Positions 1 to 7,332 of a stretch of 64,000 nucleotides of DNA are shown piece after piece. Made by a program: the position numbers and the translations under genes. How positions within the stretch are numbered: position 1 is the stretch's first letter; each line of letters opens with the position of its first letter. The DNA is from Palsa-504 sp963767565. GTDB lineage: Bacteria > Actinomycetota > Actinomycetes > Streptosporangiales > Streptosporangiaceae. The notes below the pieces were generated by a model, which was given only the letters and a program-made list of their open reading frames with translations, had not been told where the DNA came from and searched no databases. The stretch lies in NCBI GenBank assembly GCA_963767565.1, contig CAVYEG010000009.1, positions 62,001 through 126,000 on the forward strand, read 5' to 3'.

Positions 1-903
1 CCGATCGCCATCTCGATCAGCTGGGGGCAGTCCGAGGACTCCTGGACCGCGCAGGGCCTGTCGGCCATGAACGCGGCGATGTCGGATGCGGCGGCGCTGG
101 GCGTCACGGTGTGCGCGGCGGCCGGGGACAACGGCAGCGGTGACGCGGTCACCGACAGCCAGCCGCACTGCGACTTCCCCGCCTCCAGCCCGTACGCGCT
201 GGGCTGCGGCGGTACCAAGCTGATCGCCGATCCGGCCACCGGCGCGATCAGCTCCGAGGTGGTGTGGAACGAGACGGCCTCGAACGAGGGCGCCGGAGGT
301 GGCGGGGTCAGCGACCAGTTCGCGCTGCCCAGCTGGCAGGCGACCGCCGGGGTCCCGGCCCGGGCCACCTCGGGCACGGGCGGCGGGACCAGCGGGTCTA
401 GCGGGCCCGGCGGGTCCGGCGGCTCCGGCGGCTCGGGCGGCGGGTCCGGCGGCGGCTCAGGCGGCGGGCACCATCACCGGCACCATGAGGGCGGCGAGCA
501 CCGCCAGCACGCCGAGGGGGGCGCCGCGGCGGATGCTTCCGTAGGTCCGGCCGTGGCGGGCAGTGCGGGCGGGCGGGGCGTGCCGGACGTGGCGGGCAAC
601 GCCGATCCGACGACCGGGTACCAGATCTACTCCGACGGCAAGTCGCAGGTCGTGGGCGGGACCAGCGCGGTCGCGCCGCTATGGTCGGCGCTGATCAGCC
701 GGCTGGCCCAGGCCACGGGCAAACGGTTCGGCCTGATCCAGCCCCTGCTGTACGCGGGCATCACGCCCGGCACCGACGTGGCCGGCTTCCGCGACATCAC
801 CAGCGGGAACAACGGCGCCTACTCGGCCGGCCCCGGCTGGGACGCCTGCTCGGGCCTGGGCAGCCCGGACGGCACCGCCCTGCTGACCAGGCTGCAGGAC
901 TGA
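1..903 (+). CDS. Sedolisin-family (S53) serine-carboxyl peptidase, 3' part
   Basis: This is the C-terminal part of a secreted acid peptidase; the 5' end lies outside the window, and the open frame runs from base 1. Residues count from base 1. The oxyanion-hole Asp motif AAAGDNGSGD is near residue 43. The nucleophile motif GGTSAVAPLW has its Ser near residue 222. The Ca-binding end carries DITSGNNG and GPGWDACSGLG (Asp near 265 and 281). The catalytic Glu/Asp pair would be upstream and is not visible. Between LPSWQ and GRGVPDVAGNADP the usual short loop is replaced by about 75 residues rich in Gly/Ser and then His (bases about 350-580). The family call is firm; the substrate is unknown. Confidence 0.9.
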   Translation, partial: PIAISISWGQSEDSWTAQGLSAMNAAMSDAAALGVTVCAAAGDNGSGDAVTDSQPHCDFPASSPYALGCGGTKLIADPATGAISSEVVWNETASNEGAGGGGVSDQFALPSWQATAGVPARATSGTGGGTSGSSGPGGSGGSGGSGGGSGGGSGGGHHHRHHEGGEHRQHAEGGAAADASVGPAVAGSAGGRGVPDVAGNADPTTGYQIYSDGKSQVVGGTSAVAPLWSALISRLAQATGKRFGLIQPLLYAGITPGTDVAGFRDITSGNNGAYSAGPGWDACSGLGSPDGTALLTRLQD

Positions 904-923
904 GCCTGCGCTGCACCTGGCGC

Positions 924-950
924 GAGGGGGCCCGGAATCCGGGCCCCCTC
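924..950 (+). terminator. Strong GC hairpin after the sedolisin gene
   Basis: Perfect 12-bp arms GAGGGGGCCCGG (924-935) and CCGGGCCCCCTC (939-950) enclose an AAT loop, 20 bases after the stop codon. There is no T tract, which is common for terminators in very GC-rich actinomycetes. Confidence 0.75.
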
Positions 951-965
951 CGTGCGGGCCGCTAA

Positions 966-982
966 ATACCCGCGGGGGGTAT
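966..982 (+). promoter_or_regulatory. CsoR/CstR-like operator
   Basis: The 17-bp pseudo-palindrome ATACCCGCGGGGGGTAT ends 10 bases before the GTG start of the permease. Its ATACCC...GGGTAT ends and central G tract resemble operators of CsoR-family copper or persulfide sensors as I remember them. No csoR-like gene lies in the window, so the regulator is inferred from the site only. Confidence 0.55.
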
Positions 983-992
983 AGTCGGTCGG

Positions 993-2249
993 GTGGGCGT
1001 ACTGAGTGCGGTGGGCGGCAGCCTGCGGGAAGCGTTCTTCATGTTCTGGGAGACGCTGTGGGCGCTGGTGCTCGGCTTCGGCCTGGCCGGGGCGGTGCAG
1101 GCGTTCGTGCCGCGGGGGCAGATGCAGCGCGTCATGGGCGGCCGCGGGCCCGCGGCGCTGACCCGCAGCGCGCTGCTCGGCATGGCCAGCTCGTCGTGCT
1201 CCTACGCGGCCAGCGCGCTGGCCAGGTCGCTGTTCCAACGCGGCGCGGACTTCACCGCCGCGATGGTGTTCATGTTCGCCTCGACCAACCTGGTCGCGGA
1301 GCTCGGCATCGTGCTGTGGCTGCTCATCGGCTGGCAGTTCACGCTGGCCCAGTTCGCCGGCGGGGCCATCATGATCGCCCTGCTCGGCCTGGCCCTGCCC
1401 CGGCTGGTCCCGCGGGGCTGGACCGAGGCCGCCCGGCGGCGGCTGGAACCCGGGGCCGGGGAGCACGACGGACACGGCGAACACGGGTCGCCCGGCGGGC
1501 GGGACACGCTGGCCGGGCGGCTACGGCAGCGGCCGCGGTGGGCCGACGCGGCCGACTACGCGATCGCCGACCTGACCATGCTGCGGCGCGAGCTGGTGGT
1601 CGGGTTCGTGGTGGCGGGCTTCGCCGCGGTGGCCGTGCCGGTCAGCTTCTGGAACGCCGTCTTCCTGCACCACCACGGAGCCCTGACCGTGATCGAGAAC
1701 GCGGTGGCCGGGCCGTTCGTGGCGATGATCAGCTTCACCTGCTCGGTCGGCAACGTCCCGCTGGCGGCGGCGCTGTGGAAGGACGGCATCAGCTTCGGCG
1801 GCGTGACCGCGTTCATCTTCGCCGACCTGATCGCGCTGCCGCTGCTGTTCGTCTACCGCAAGATGTACGGCGGCCGCCTGACGCTCCGGCTGCTGGGCGT
1901 GTTCTGGCTGGTCATGAGCGTCGCGGGGCTGCTGGTCGAGCTGATCTTCGGCGCGGCGGGCATCGTGCCGGCCACCCGGCCGGTCGTCATCGCGCCCGAG
2001 CGTTTCGGCTGGGACTACACCACGATCCTCAACCTGATGTTCCTGGCCGTGGCGGCCGGGCTGTACTGGCTGCACCGCAACCGGGAGCGCCTGGGCTGGT
2101 CCGGCGGCCTGGTCCAGGACCCGGTGTGCGGCATGCAGGTCGACCCGCAGCACCCCGGCGCGGTGCTGCAGGACGGCGGCCAGGTCAGGTACTTCTGCTC
2201 CGGACACTGCCTGGAGCGCTACCGCGCGGGCGACCCTAGCCACGTCTGA
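993..2249 (+). CDS. DUF318/ArsP-type permease with C-terminal YHS domain
   Basis: This 418-residue membrane protein has two permease halves: hydrophobic segments at about residues 15-145 and 200-365. They are joined by a hydrophilic linker containing GEHDGHGEHG (about residues 150-165), a likely metal-binding His cluster. The N-terminal half carries the SSCSYAASALARSLFQRGA motif and the second half SFTCSVGNVPLA, the paired Cys/Ser-rich motifs of this permease family. Residues about 372-412 form a YHS/TRASH-like domain (DPVCGMQV...YFCSGHCLERY), a cysteine motif associated with heavy metals. With the CsoR-like site just upstream, metal or thiol-related efflux is the best guess. The start is GTG 993; there is hardly room for a ribosome site, suggesting a leaderless mRNA. 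Confidence 0.82.
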   Translation: MGVLSAVGGSLREAFFMFWETLWALVLGFGLAGAVQAFVPRGQMQRVMGGRGPAALTRSALLGMASSSCSYAASALARSLFQRGADFTAAMVFMFASTNLVAELGIVLWLLIGWQFTLAQFAGGAIMIALLGLALPRLVPRGWTEAARRRLEPGAGEHDGHGEHGSPGGRDTLAGRLRQRPRWADAADYAIADLTMLRRELVVGFVVAGFAAVAVPVSFWNAVFLHHHGALTVIENAVAGPFVAMISFTCSVGNVPLAAALWKDGISFGGVTAFIFADLIALPLLFVYRKMYGGRLTLRLLGVFWLVMSVAGLLVELIFGAAGIVPATRPVVIAPERFGWDYTTILNLMFLAVAAGLYWLHRNRERLGWSGGLVQDPVCGMQVDPQHPGAVLQDGGQVRYFCSGHCLERYRAGDPSHV

Positions 2250-2253
2250 AATT

Positions 2254-2286
2254 GTTGTTGACAACCAAATGCTTGACACATACTTT
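2254..2286 (+). promoter_or_regulatory. Probable promoter with overlapping palindrome for the MFS gene
   Basis: A -35-like TTGACA (2258-2263) and a -10-like TACTTT (2281-2286) are 17 bp apart. The -35 lies inside GTTGTTGACAAC (arms GTTG/CAAC), and a second TTGACA follows at 2273-2278. The TetR regulator encoded downstream is a natural candidate to bind here, but this is inference. Confidence 0.4.
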
Positions 2287-2334
2287 TGGCAGTGACTTTC
2301 ATTTAAGTGTCGCTTCCGAAGGGACGTGGGTGTC

Positions 2335-4033
2335 ATGGCGGACAGCTCCGGCCGGAAGTGGTGGGCGCTGGTCGCGATCGCGGCCAGCGTGCTGGTGGTC
2401 GGGCTCGACCTGACCGTGCTCAACCTGGCGCTGCCCACCATCGCAACCGACCTGCACGCCTCGACCAGCGACCTGCAGTGGTTCTCCGACGCCTACAGCC
2501 TGGTGCTGGCGGCCGCCATGCTGCCCGCCGGCCTGCTCGGCGACCGGCTCGGGCGCAAGAAGGTGCTGCTGGCCGCGCTGGTGCTGTTCGGCGGGAGCTC
2601 GGCGGCCTGCGCTTACGCGGGCGGGACGGGCGAGCTGATCGCGGCCCGGGCGGTGCTGGGCATCGGCGCCGCGGCGATCTTCCCGCTGTCGCTGGCCGTG
2701 ATCCCGGTGCTGTTCGCGCCCGAGGAGCGGCAGAAGGCGATCGCGCTGATGGCCTCGGCCACCTTCATCAGCTTCCCCATCGGCCCGATCGTGGGCGGCT
2801 ACCTGCTCGACCATTTCTGGTGGGGCTCGGTGTTCCTGATCAACGTGCCGGTGGTGGTGCTGGCCCTGGTGGCCGTGGTGTTCCTGCTGCCCGAGTCGCG
2901 CAGCGAGCAGCGGCCCAGCGTGGACATCCTCGGCGTGATCCTGTCCAGCGCGGGGCTGACCGGGCTGACCTACGGGTTCATCAAGGCCGGACAGGACGGC
3001 TGGACGAACGCGGCCGCGCTGGCCACCATCGCGGCGGGGGCCGTGGTGCTGGTCGTCTTCGTGGCCTTCCAGCGGCGGCTCACCTCGCGCTTCCAGGCCG
3101 GCGGCGTCGCTCAGGCCGGCGGCGGCCGGCGGCGGCCAGGCCGGACCCCTGCACGGGGGCCATGGGGTCGGGGTCCGGCCGGTCCGGCGGGTCCGGCCGC
3201 TGATCGAGCTGGGGCTGTTCCGGTCGGCCGGGTTCACGTGGGGGACCATCTTGTCGACGCTGGTATCGTTCGCGATGTTCGGCATCTTCTTCGCCATGCC
3301 GCAGTACTTCCAGGAGGTCCAGGGCACGGACGCCATGGGCAGCGGGCTGCGGCTGCTGCCCATGATCGGCGGCATGGTCATCGGGATGATCGGCAGCACC
3401 CGGCTGGCCTCGCCGCGCAAGGCCGGGGACGGCCCCGCCCGTCCTCCGCTGGCGGGGGCGAAGACGCTGGTCACGATCGGCTTCACGCTCATGGCCGTGA
3501 CCCTGGGCGTGGGCGCCACGACCACGGCCAGCAGCGGCACCGGGTTCACGGCCGCGTGGTTCGCGGTGTTCGGCCTCGGCCTCGGGCTGGCCATGCCGCA
3601 GGCGATGAACGCGGCGCTGTCCGCCCTGTCGGCCGAGCGCAGCGGCTCGGGCTCGGCGCTGATCTCGGCGATGCGCCAGGTCGGCGCCACCATCGGGGTG
3701 GCGGTGCTGGGCACCGTGCTCGGTTCGGTCTACCGGGCGCACCTGAGCGTGGCCGGCCTGCCCGCGGCGGCTGCCTCGGCCGCCAAGGGCAGCGTGGTCG
3801 CGGGGGTGCAGGTCGCGCACGAGCTGGGCTCGGCGGCGCTGCTGGCCTCGGCCAGGAACGCGTTCGTGCACGGCATGGACACCATGCTCTGGGTCTGCGG
3901 CGGGATCACGCTGGCCAGCGCCATCCTGGCGCTGATCTTCCTGCCGCACCGGGCCGGGGCGGCGGTGGCCGGCGCCGAGCCGGTCGCGCCGTCCGGTGAA
4001 ACCGGCGCGGAGCGGGCATCATTGGAGGTATGA
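2335..4033 (+). pseudogene. DHA2-type MFS drug exporter, interrupted by a frameshift
   Basis: The two halves of an EmrB/QacA-like 14-helix transporter are in different frames. The N-terminal part (ATG 2335, AGGGA-type ribosome site about 10 bases upstream; GTG 2326 is the alternative) reads in frame 1. It shows motif A GDRLGRKKV and the LDLTVLNLALPTI signature up to about 3090. The C-terminal part (PLIELGLFRSAGF from about 3197, ending at 4033) reads in frame 2. Between them lie about 106 bases of low-complexity GGC/CCG-rich DNA with no transporter-like sequence in either frame. The gene is either truly broken by a 3n+1 expansion or carries a sequencing error. The last codon overlaps the TetR gene region, so the two were probably one operon. 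Confidence 0.75.
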
Positions 4034-4038
4034 CGGGC

Positions 4039-4668
4039 ATGCTCGACACCAGCCAGCCGCCGCTCGGCGCGCCGCGGCCGGATGGGTTGCGCGAGCGGAA
4101 GAAGGCCAGGACGCGTGCTGCGCTGCGGGAGCACGCGCTCCGGCTGTTCCGCGACCAGGGCTACACGGCCACCACCGTGGAGCAGATCGCCGCGGCGGCC
4201 GAGGTGTCGCCGAGCACCTTCTTCCGGTACTTCCCCACCAAGGAAGACCTGGTCCTGCAGGACGACATGGACACCCGGATGATCGAGGCGCTCGAGCAGC
4301 AGCCACCCGATCTCGGCGCGGTCGCCGCCGTCCGGGCCGCTACCAAGCAGGTGTTCGCCTCCTACACCGCCGCCGACATGGACGTGATCAGGGAGACCAT
4401 CAGGCTGGCCATGACCGTGCCCGAGGTCCGGGCCCGGGCCATGGACGAGTTCGCCCGGACCATCGGCGCGGTGGCCGAGGCGGTGGCCCGCCGGGCCGGG
4501 CGGCCCGCGGACGACCTGGCCGTCCGGACCGTGGCCGGCGCGATCATCGGCGTGATCATGGCGATCACGCTGCCGTGGGAGGGCTGGACCGAGCAGGCCA
4601 GCTTCGAGGACACGTTCGCGCGCATCGACGAGGGCCTGGCCCTGCTGGAAGCCGGCCTGCCGCTCTGA
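4039..4668 (+). CDS. TetR/AcrR family transcriptional regulator
   Basis: This is a one-component repressor of about 209 residues. The N-terminal helix-turn-helix is typical: RTRAALREHALRLFRDQGYT, then TTVEQIAAAAEVSPSTFFRYF and the following KEDLV. The C-terminal helical domain, which would sense a ligand, is not informative. I chose ATG 4039 because the GGAGG at 4024-4028 is about 10 bases away. ATG 4030, which overlaps the MFS stop as ATGA, has only one base of spacing and would add three residues. Its position directly behind the MFS exporter implies that it controls that operon and itself. Confidence 0.85.
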   Translation: MLDTSQPPLGAPRPDGLRERKKARTRAALREHALRLFRDQGYTATTVEQIAAAAEVSPSTFFRYFPTKEDLVLQDDMDTRMIEALEQQPPDLGAVAAVRAATKQVFASYTAADMDVIRETIRLAMTVPEVRARAMDEFARTIGAVAEAVARRAGRPADDLAVRTVAGAIIGVIMAITLPWEGWTEQASFEDTFARIDEGLALLEAGLPL

Positions 4669-4777
4669 GCTCGAGCTGCTTTGGGGGGTTGCTGCCCCGT
4701 GAGCGGCCTGGTTTCTGTACTTGTGCCCCAGCAGATAACGGGATTCCAGCTGAGCAACCGGATCAATGTGCATCTGA

Positions 4778-4903
4778 GCCGGCCTGCACCGCCCGATCAT
4801 CGACATGCTGCGCCGGGCGCCCCGGCCCGCGGACCCGGCGGCTCATTACCGGGTCACCGACGGCTGTGTGGCGTTCCTACGCGCCTACGCGGCCCGGGGC
4901 TGA
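4778..4903 (+). pseudogene. Fragment of a coding sequence (C-terminal remnant)
   Basis: The 250 bases between the TetR gene and the next gene contain no full gene. From about 4778 one frame is open with strongly GC-biased third positions and ends at TGA 4901-4903, giving about 40 residues (...IDMLRRAPRPADPAAHYRV...). Stop codons lie just upstream in the same frame. It looks like the tail of a decayed gene; the family is not recognised. Confidence 0.35.
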
Positions 4904-4917
4904 GCGGCGGCCGACCG

Positions 4918-5463
4918 TTACGAGGCGGGCGTGAGGTGCAGGTAGACGACGCCGTTGTCGTAGAGCTCGGCGTTGGCCCGGGTCCACTTGGCGGGCGGCA
5001 GGCCCTCGGCGAACAGGCGCGGGCCGGACGAGCGCGTCACCGGGTACACGAACAGGTGAAGCTCGTCGACCAGCCCGTCGGCCAGCAGCCCGCGGACTAG
5101 GGTGCCGCTGCCGCTGACGTACAGTCCCTCGGTGCCTTCCTTGAGGCGCTGGATCGTCTTGACGTCGTAGGCTCCGACGATTTCCGAGTTCTGCCAGGTC
5201 GGCGTCGTGAGCGTGGATGACACCACGTACTTCATGGTGTCGTTGAAGAAGGGCGCGCCCGGGTCCTGGTCAGCCGTGCGCCTGGACCAGGTGGGCTCGA
5301 ACATCTGGTAGGTCGTCCGGCCAAGCAGGATGCCATCGCAGTCCGCCATGGCCCCGGCGATCGCAGCGCCCATCCTCGGGTCAAATCCGTACTCAAAAGT
5401 CCAGCTCGGAGTGTCGATCACGCCGTCGAGCGTGATGAACTCGTGTACTCGGATCGATCCCAC
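4918..5463 (-). CDS. RibD C-terminal/DHFR-fold reductase
   Basis: This 181-residue protein has a dihydrofolate-reductase fold of the 'deaminase-reductase' type, an NADPH-dependent small-molecule reductase family. Visible landmarks are HEFITLDGVIDTP at the N-terminus, ILLGRTTYQMF (about residue 46), LKEGTEGLYVSGSGTLVRGLL with the Gly-rich cofactor loop, and the late VDELHLFVYPV strand. It starts at GTG 5463 behind a good AGGAGG site. It is the last gene of a three-gene run on this strand with the questin-oxidase-like gene and a second reductase. The substrate cannot be read from sequence; riboflavin synthesis is unlikely because no other rib genes are nearby. Confidence 0.85.
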   Translation of the reverse strand: MGSIRVHEFITLDGVIDTPSWTFEYGFDPRMGAAIAGAMADCDGILLGRTTYQMFEPTWSRRTADQDPGAPFFNDTMKYVVSSTLTTPTWQNSEIVGAYDVKTIQRLKEGTEGLYVSGSGTLVRGLLADGLVDELHLFVYPVTRSSGPRLFAEGLPPAKWTRANAELYDNGVVYLHLTPAS

Positions 5464-5490
5464 TGTTCCTCCTGTAGGTTGGCGTGCCGG

Positions 5491-6549
5491 TCAGCGTCGG
5501 GCCGCGGGGATGAGCTCGCCGGCCCGCAGCGCGGCAGCCAGGGCCTCGACGTTACCGGTACGGGTGTAGACCTCGGCCGCCGTGTCGGTGAACTTGATGA
5601 CGTGCTCGTCGCCATGCCGGACGGCACGGTCGAGCACCTCGGCCACCGCGGCCGGACCGTCCGGCAGGGCCGGGGCCGGTGCGGGCGGGACGGTCCCGGG
5701 CGGGGCGTAGGCGGCGAAGATGGCAGCGCTGGCGGCCCAGACCGCCGTGAGACTGGGGACCCACAGCTCGAGCGGCAGGGCCGGCAGGGCGTGCCGGACC
5801 GCGTTGGGCGCGGTGGCGGTGTGCACCAGGAGCACCGGCTGGCCGTGGCCGTGGCTCAGGTAGCGCAGCGTGGCCGCGGTCACCAGGTCGGCGAGCCGCG
5901 TTTCCACCTGGGCCGGGGTGGCGGCCGGGCGCAGCGCGGCCACGGACGCCGGCCAGCCGGAGTCCTCGGTCAGCTGGCCGAAGCGGGCGGCCAGGTTGCC
6001 TTCCTGACGGGGTATCCGGGCCACCGCGTCCAGCGCCGGAAGCGGGTCCAGGCCGCCCGCCGGGCCGGCCGAGGTCGGCACGGACCGGGACCGGGCGGCC
6101 CAGAACGCGAGCGCGTGCGCGAGCTCGTCCAGCGCGGGCTGGTCCTCCTGGCCATCCAGCAGGGTCCGCACGACGTGGCCGGTGCGGATGACCCCGTGCG
6201 TGGCCCCGGCCGCGATCCCGGGCAGCAGCCGCGGCCACCAGGTGGCCAGCACCTGCGGCCACGGCCCGGCGGCGAGCTGGCGGGTGAAAAAGGCGCCCCA
6301 GTCGCCGATCCGGCGGCCGTCGCCCAGCGCCTGCGGCCAGGTCGCGTCCGTGATCTCGCCGGTAGCACCCGGCATCTCGTCCAAGCGGCGGATGTACCGG
6401 TCGACCCACGCCGGCACGACGTCGCCGTGGCCCCGGCGGACGAGCACCTCGGCCGCCATGGGACCGTGATTGGTCAGCTGGTCGGCACCCCACTCCGGCC
6501 CGGTGCGCTGGAACCGCTGGTACGCCTCGGCCAGCGTCCCGCTGGTCAT
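5491..6549 (-). CDS. Questin oxidase-like (DUF4243) protein
   Basis: This roughly 352-residue protein matches the questin-oxidase-like family, named after a fungal anthraquinone Baeyer-Villiger-type oxygenase. The N-terminal NHGPMAAEVLVRRGH motif, the DWGAFFTRQL segment and the conserved histidines in THGVIRTGHVV and HTATAPNAVRHALP support this. The open frame extends further upstream, but ATG 6549 begins the family-like MTSGTLAEAYQRF. It leaves a 10-base gap to the upstream gene, consistent with translation coupled within one operon. Flanking RibD-type reductases suggest a small redox or tailoring cassette. The natural substrate is unknown. Confidence 0.75.
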   Translation of the reverse strand: MTSGTLAEAYQRFQRTGPEWGADQLTNHGPMAAEVLVRRGHGDVVPAWVDRYIRRLDEMPGATGEITDATWPQALGDGRRIGDWGAFFTRQLAAGPWPQVLATWWPRLLPGIAAGATHGVIRTGHVVRTLLDGQEDQPALDELAHALAFWAARSRSVPTSAGPAGGLDPLPALDAVARIPRQEGNLAARFGQLTEDSGWPASVAALRPAATPAQVETRLADLVTAATLRYLSHGHGQPVLLVHTATAPNAVRHALPALPLELWVPSLTAVWAASAAIFAAYAPPGTVPPAPAPALPDGPAAVAEVLDRAVRHGDEHVIKFTDTAAEVYTRTGNVEALAAALRAGELIPAARR

Positions 6550-6559
6550 CGTGACCCGG

Positions 6560-7195
6560 TCACCGGACGGCTTCCCGGCCGTCCTGCACGGTGAGGCCGC
6601 CGGTGGCGAACGCTCTGGGCGCCAGGACCTGGTACTGGGCACCGGTGCTGGTGGTACGTGAGCTGAGCAGCGTGAAGCCCAGCGGCGGCGCGTCCGGCGT
6701 GAACAGCCGCTTGCCCGCCCCCACGGTGACCGGGAAGACCAGCAGGCGGTACTCGTCGATCAGCCCGGCGGCGTGGAGCGACTGGGCCAGCCCGGCGCTG
6801 CCGTGCACCTGCAGCTCGCCCGGGCTGCCGTCATCCTTGAGCTTGGCCACCTGGCCGATGACGTCGCCGCTCAGCACCGTGGTATCACCCCAGTCAGCGC
6901 TGGTCAGGGTGTTGGACGCGACGTACTTCCGGCCGTGGTTTAGCTTGGTCGCGGCGCCGTTGGCGGGGTCGGTGACCTGACTCCAGTAGGCGCGCATGGT
7001 CTGGTAGGTGTTGCGGCCGAGCAGGATCGCCTCGGTGCGGGCGAACCAGCTCTCCACGATCTCGCCCATGTCGGCGTCGGCCAGCGGGATCAGCCACCCG
7101 CCCTGGCTGAACCCGCCGCTGCGGTCCTCCTCCGCCCCGCCCGGGCCCTGCATGACCCCGTCGAGGGTCAGGAACGTGTGCACGACCAGCTTCAT
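6560..7195 (-). CDS. RibD C-terminal/DHFR-fold reductase (second copy)
   Basis: This 211-residue protein is a paralogue of the reductase at 4918-5463. Shared landmarks are the start MKLVVHTFLTLDGVMQGPGG, AILLGRNTYQTMRAYW, LQVHGSAGLAQSLHAAGLID and LLVFPVTVGAGKRLF. The start ATG 7195 has GGGGAG about 7 bases upstream. It is the first gene of the three-gene minus-strand run and is divergent from a MocR regulator, whose operator array lies in the shared promoter region. That arrangement makes it a candidate target of that regulator. The C-terminal 15 residues are not conserved-looking. Confidence 0.85.
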   Translation of the reverse strand: MKLVVHTFLTLDGVMQGPGGAEEDRSGGFSQGGWLIPLADADMGEIVESWFARTEAILLGRNTYQTMRAYWSQVTDPANGAATKLNHGRKYVASNTLTSADWGDTTVLSGDVIGQVAKLKDDGSPGELQVHGSAGLAQSLHAAGLIDEYRLLVFPVTVGAGKRLFTPDAPPLGFTLLSSRTTSTGAQYQVLAPRAFATGGLTVQDGREAVR

Positions 7196-7249
7196 ATGGA
7201 TTCTCCCCGTGCTAGCTCCAATCTGCGGATGGCCAGCCTAACCGGCAGG

Positions 7250-7303
7250 TGGTCTCGCGGACGGGTCCAATGGCCGACGGGTAAATGAGACCAATCGTGG
7301 TCT
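7250..7303. promoter_or_regulatory. Operator array of the MocR regulator
   Basis: Four TGGTCT/GGTCCA-type half-sites lie between the divergent genes: TGGTCT 7250-7255, GGTCCA 7264-7269, AGACCA 7288-7293 and TGGTCT 7298-7303. The last two form a perfect palindrome AGACCA-N4-TGGTCT. MocR/PdxR regulators bind repeated half-sites in their own divergent promoters, so autoregulation and control of 7195-5491 is likely. Confidence 0.6.
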
Positions 7304-7332
7304 GCCGGCCAGGAACGGGGTACGTTCTGGCC

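Noticed and set aside
4669..4777. Terminator or gene after the TetR gene
   Set aside because: Only a weak GGGG/CCCC pairing is seen, and all frames contain early stops.
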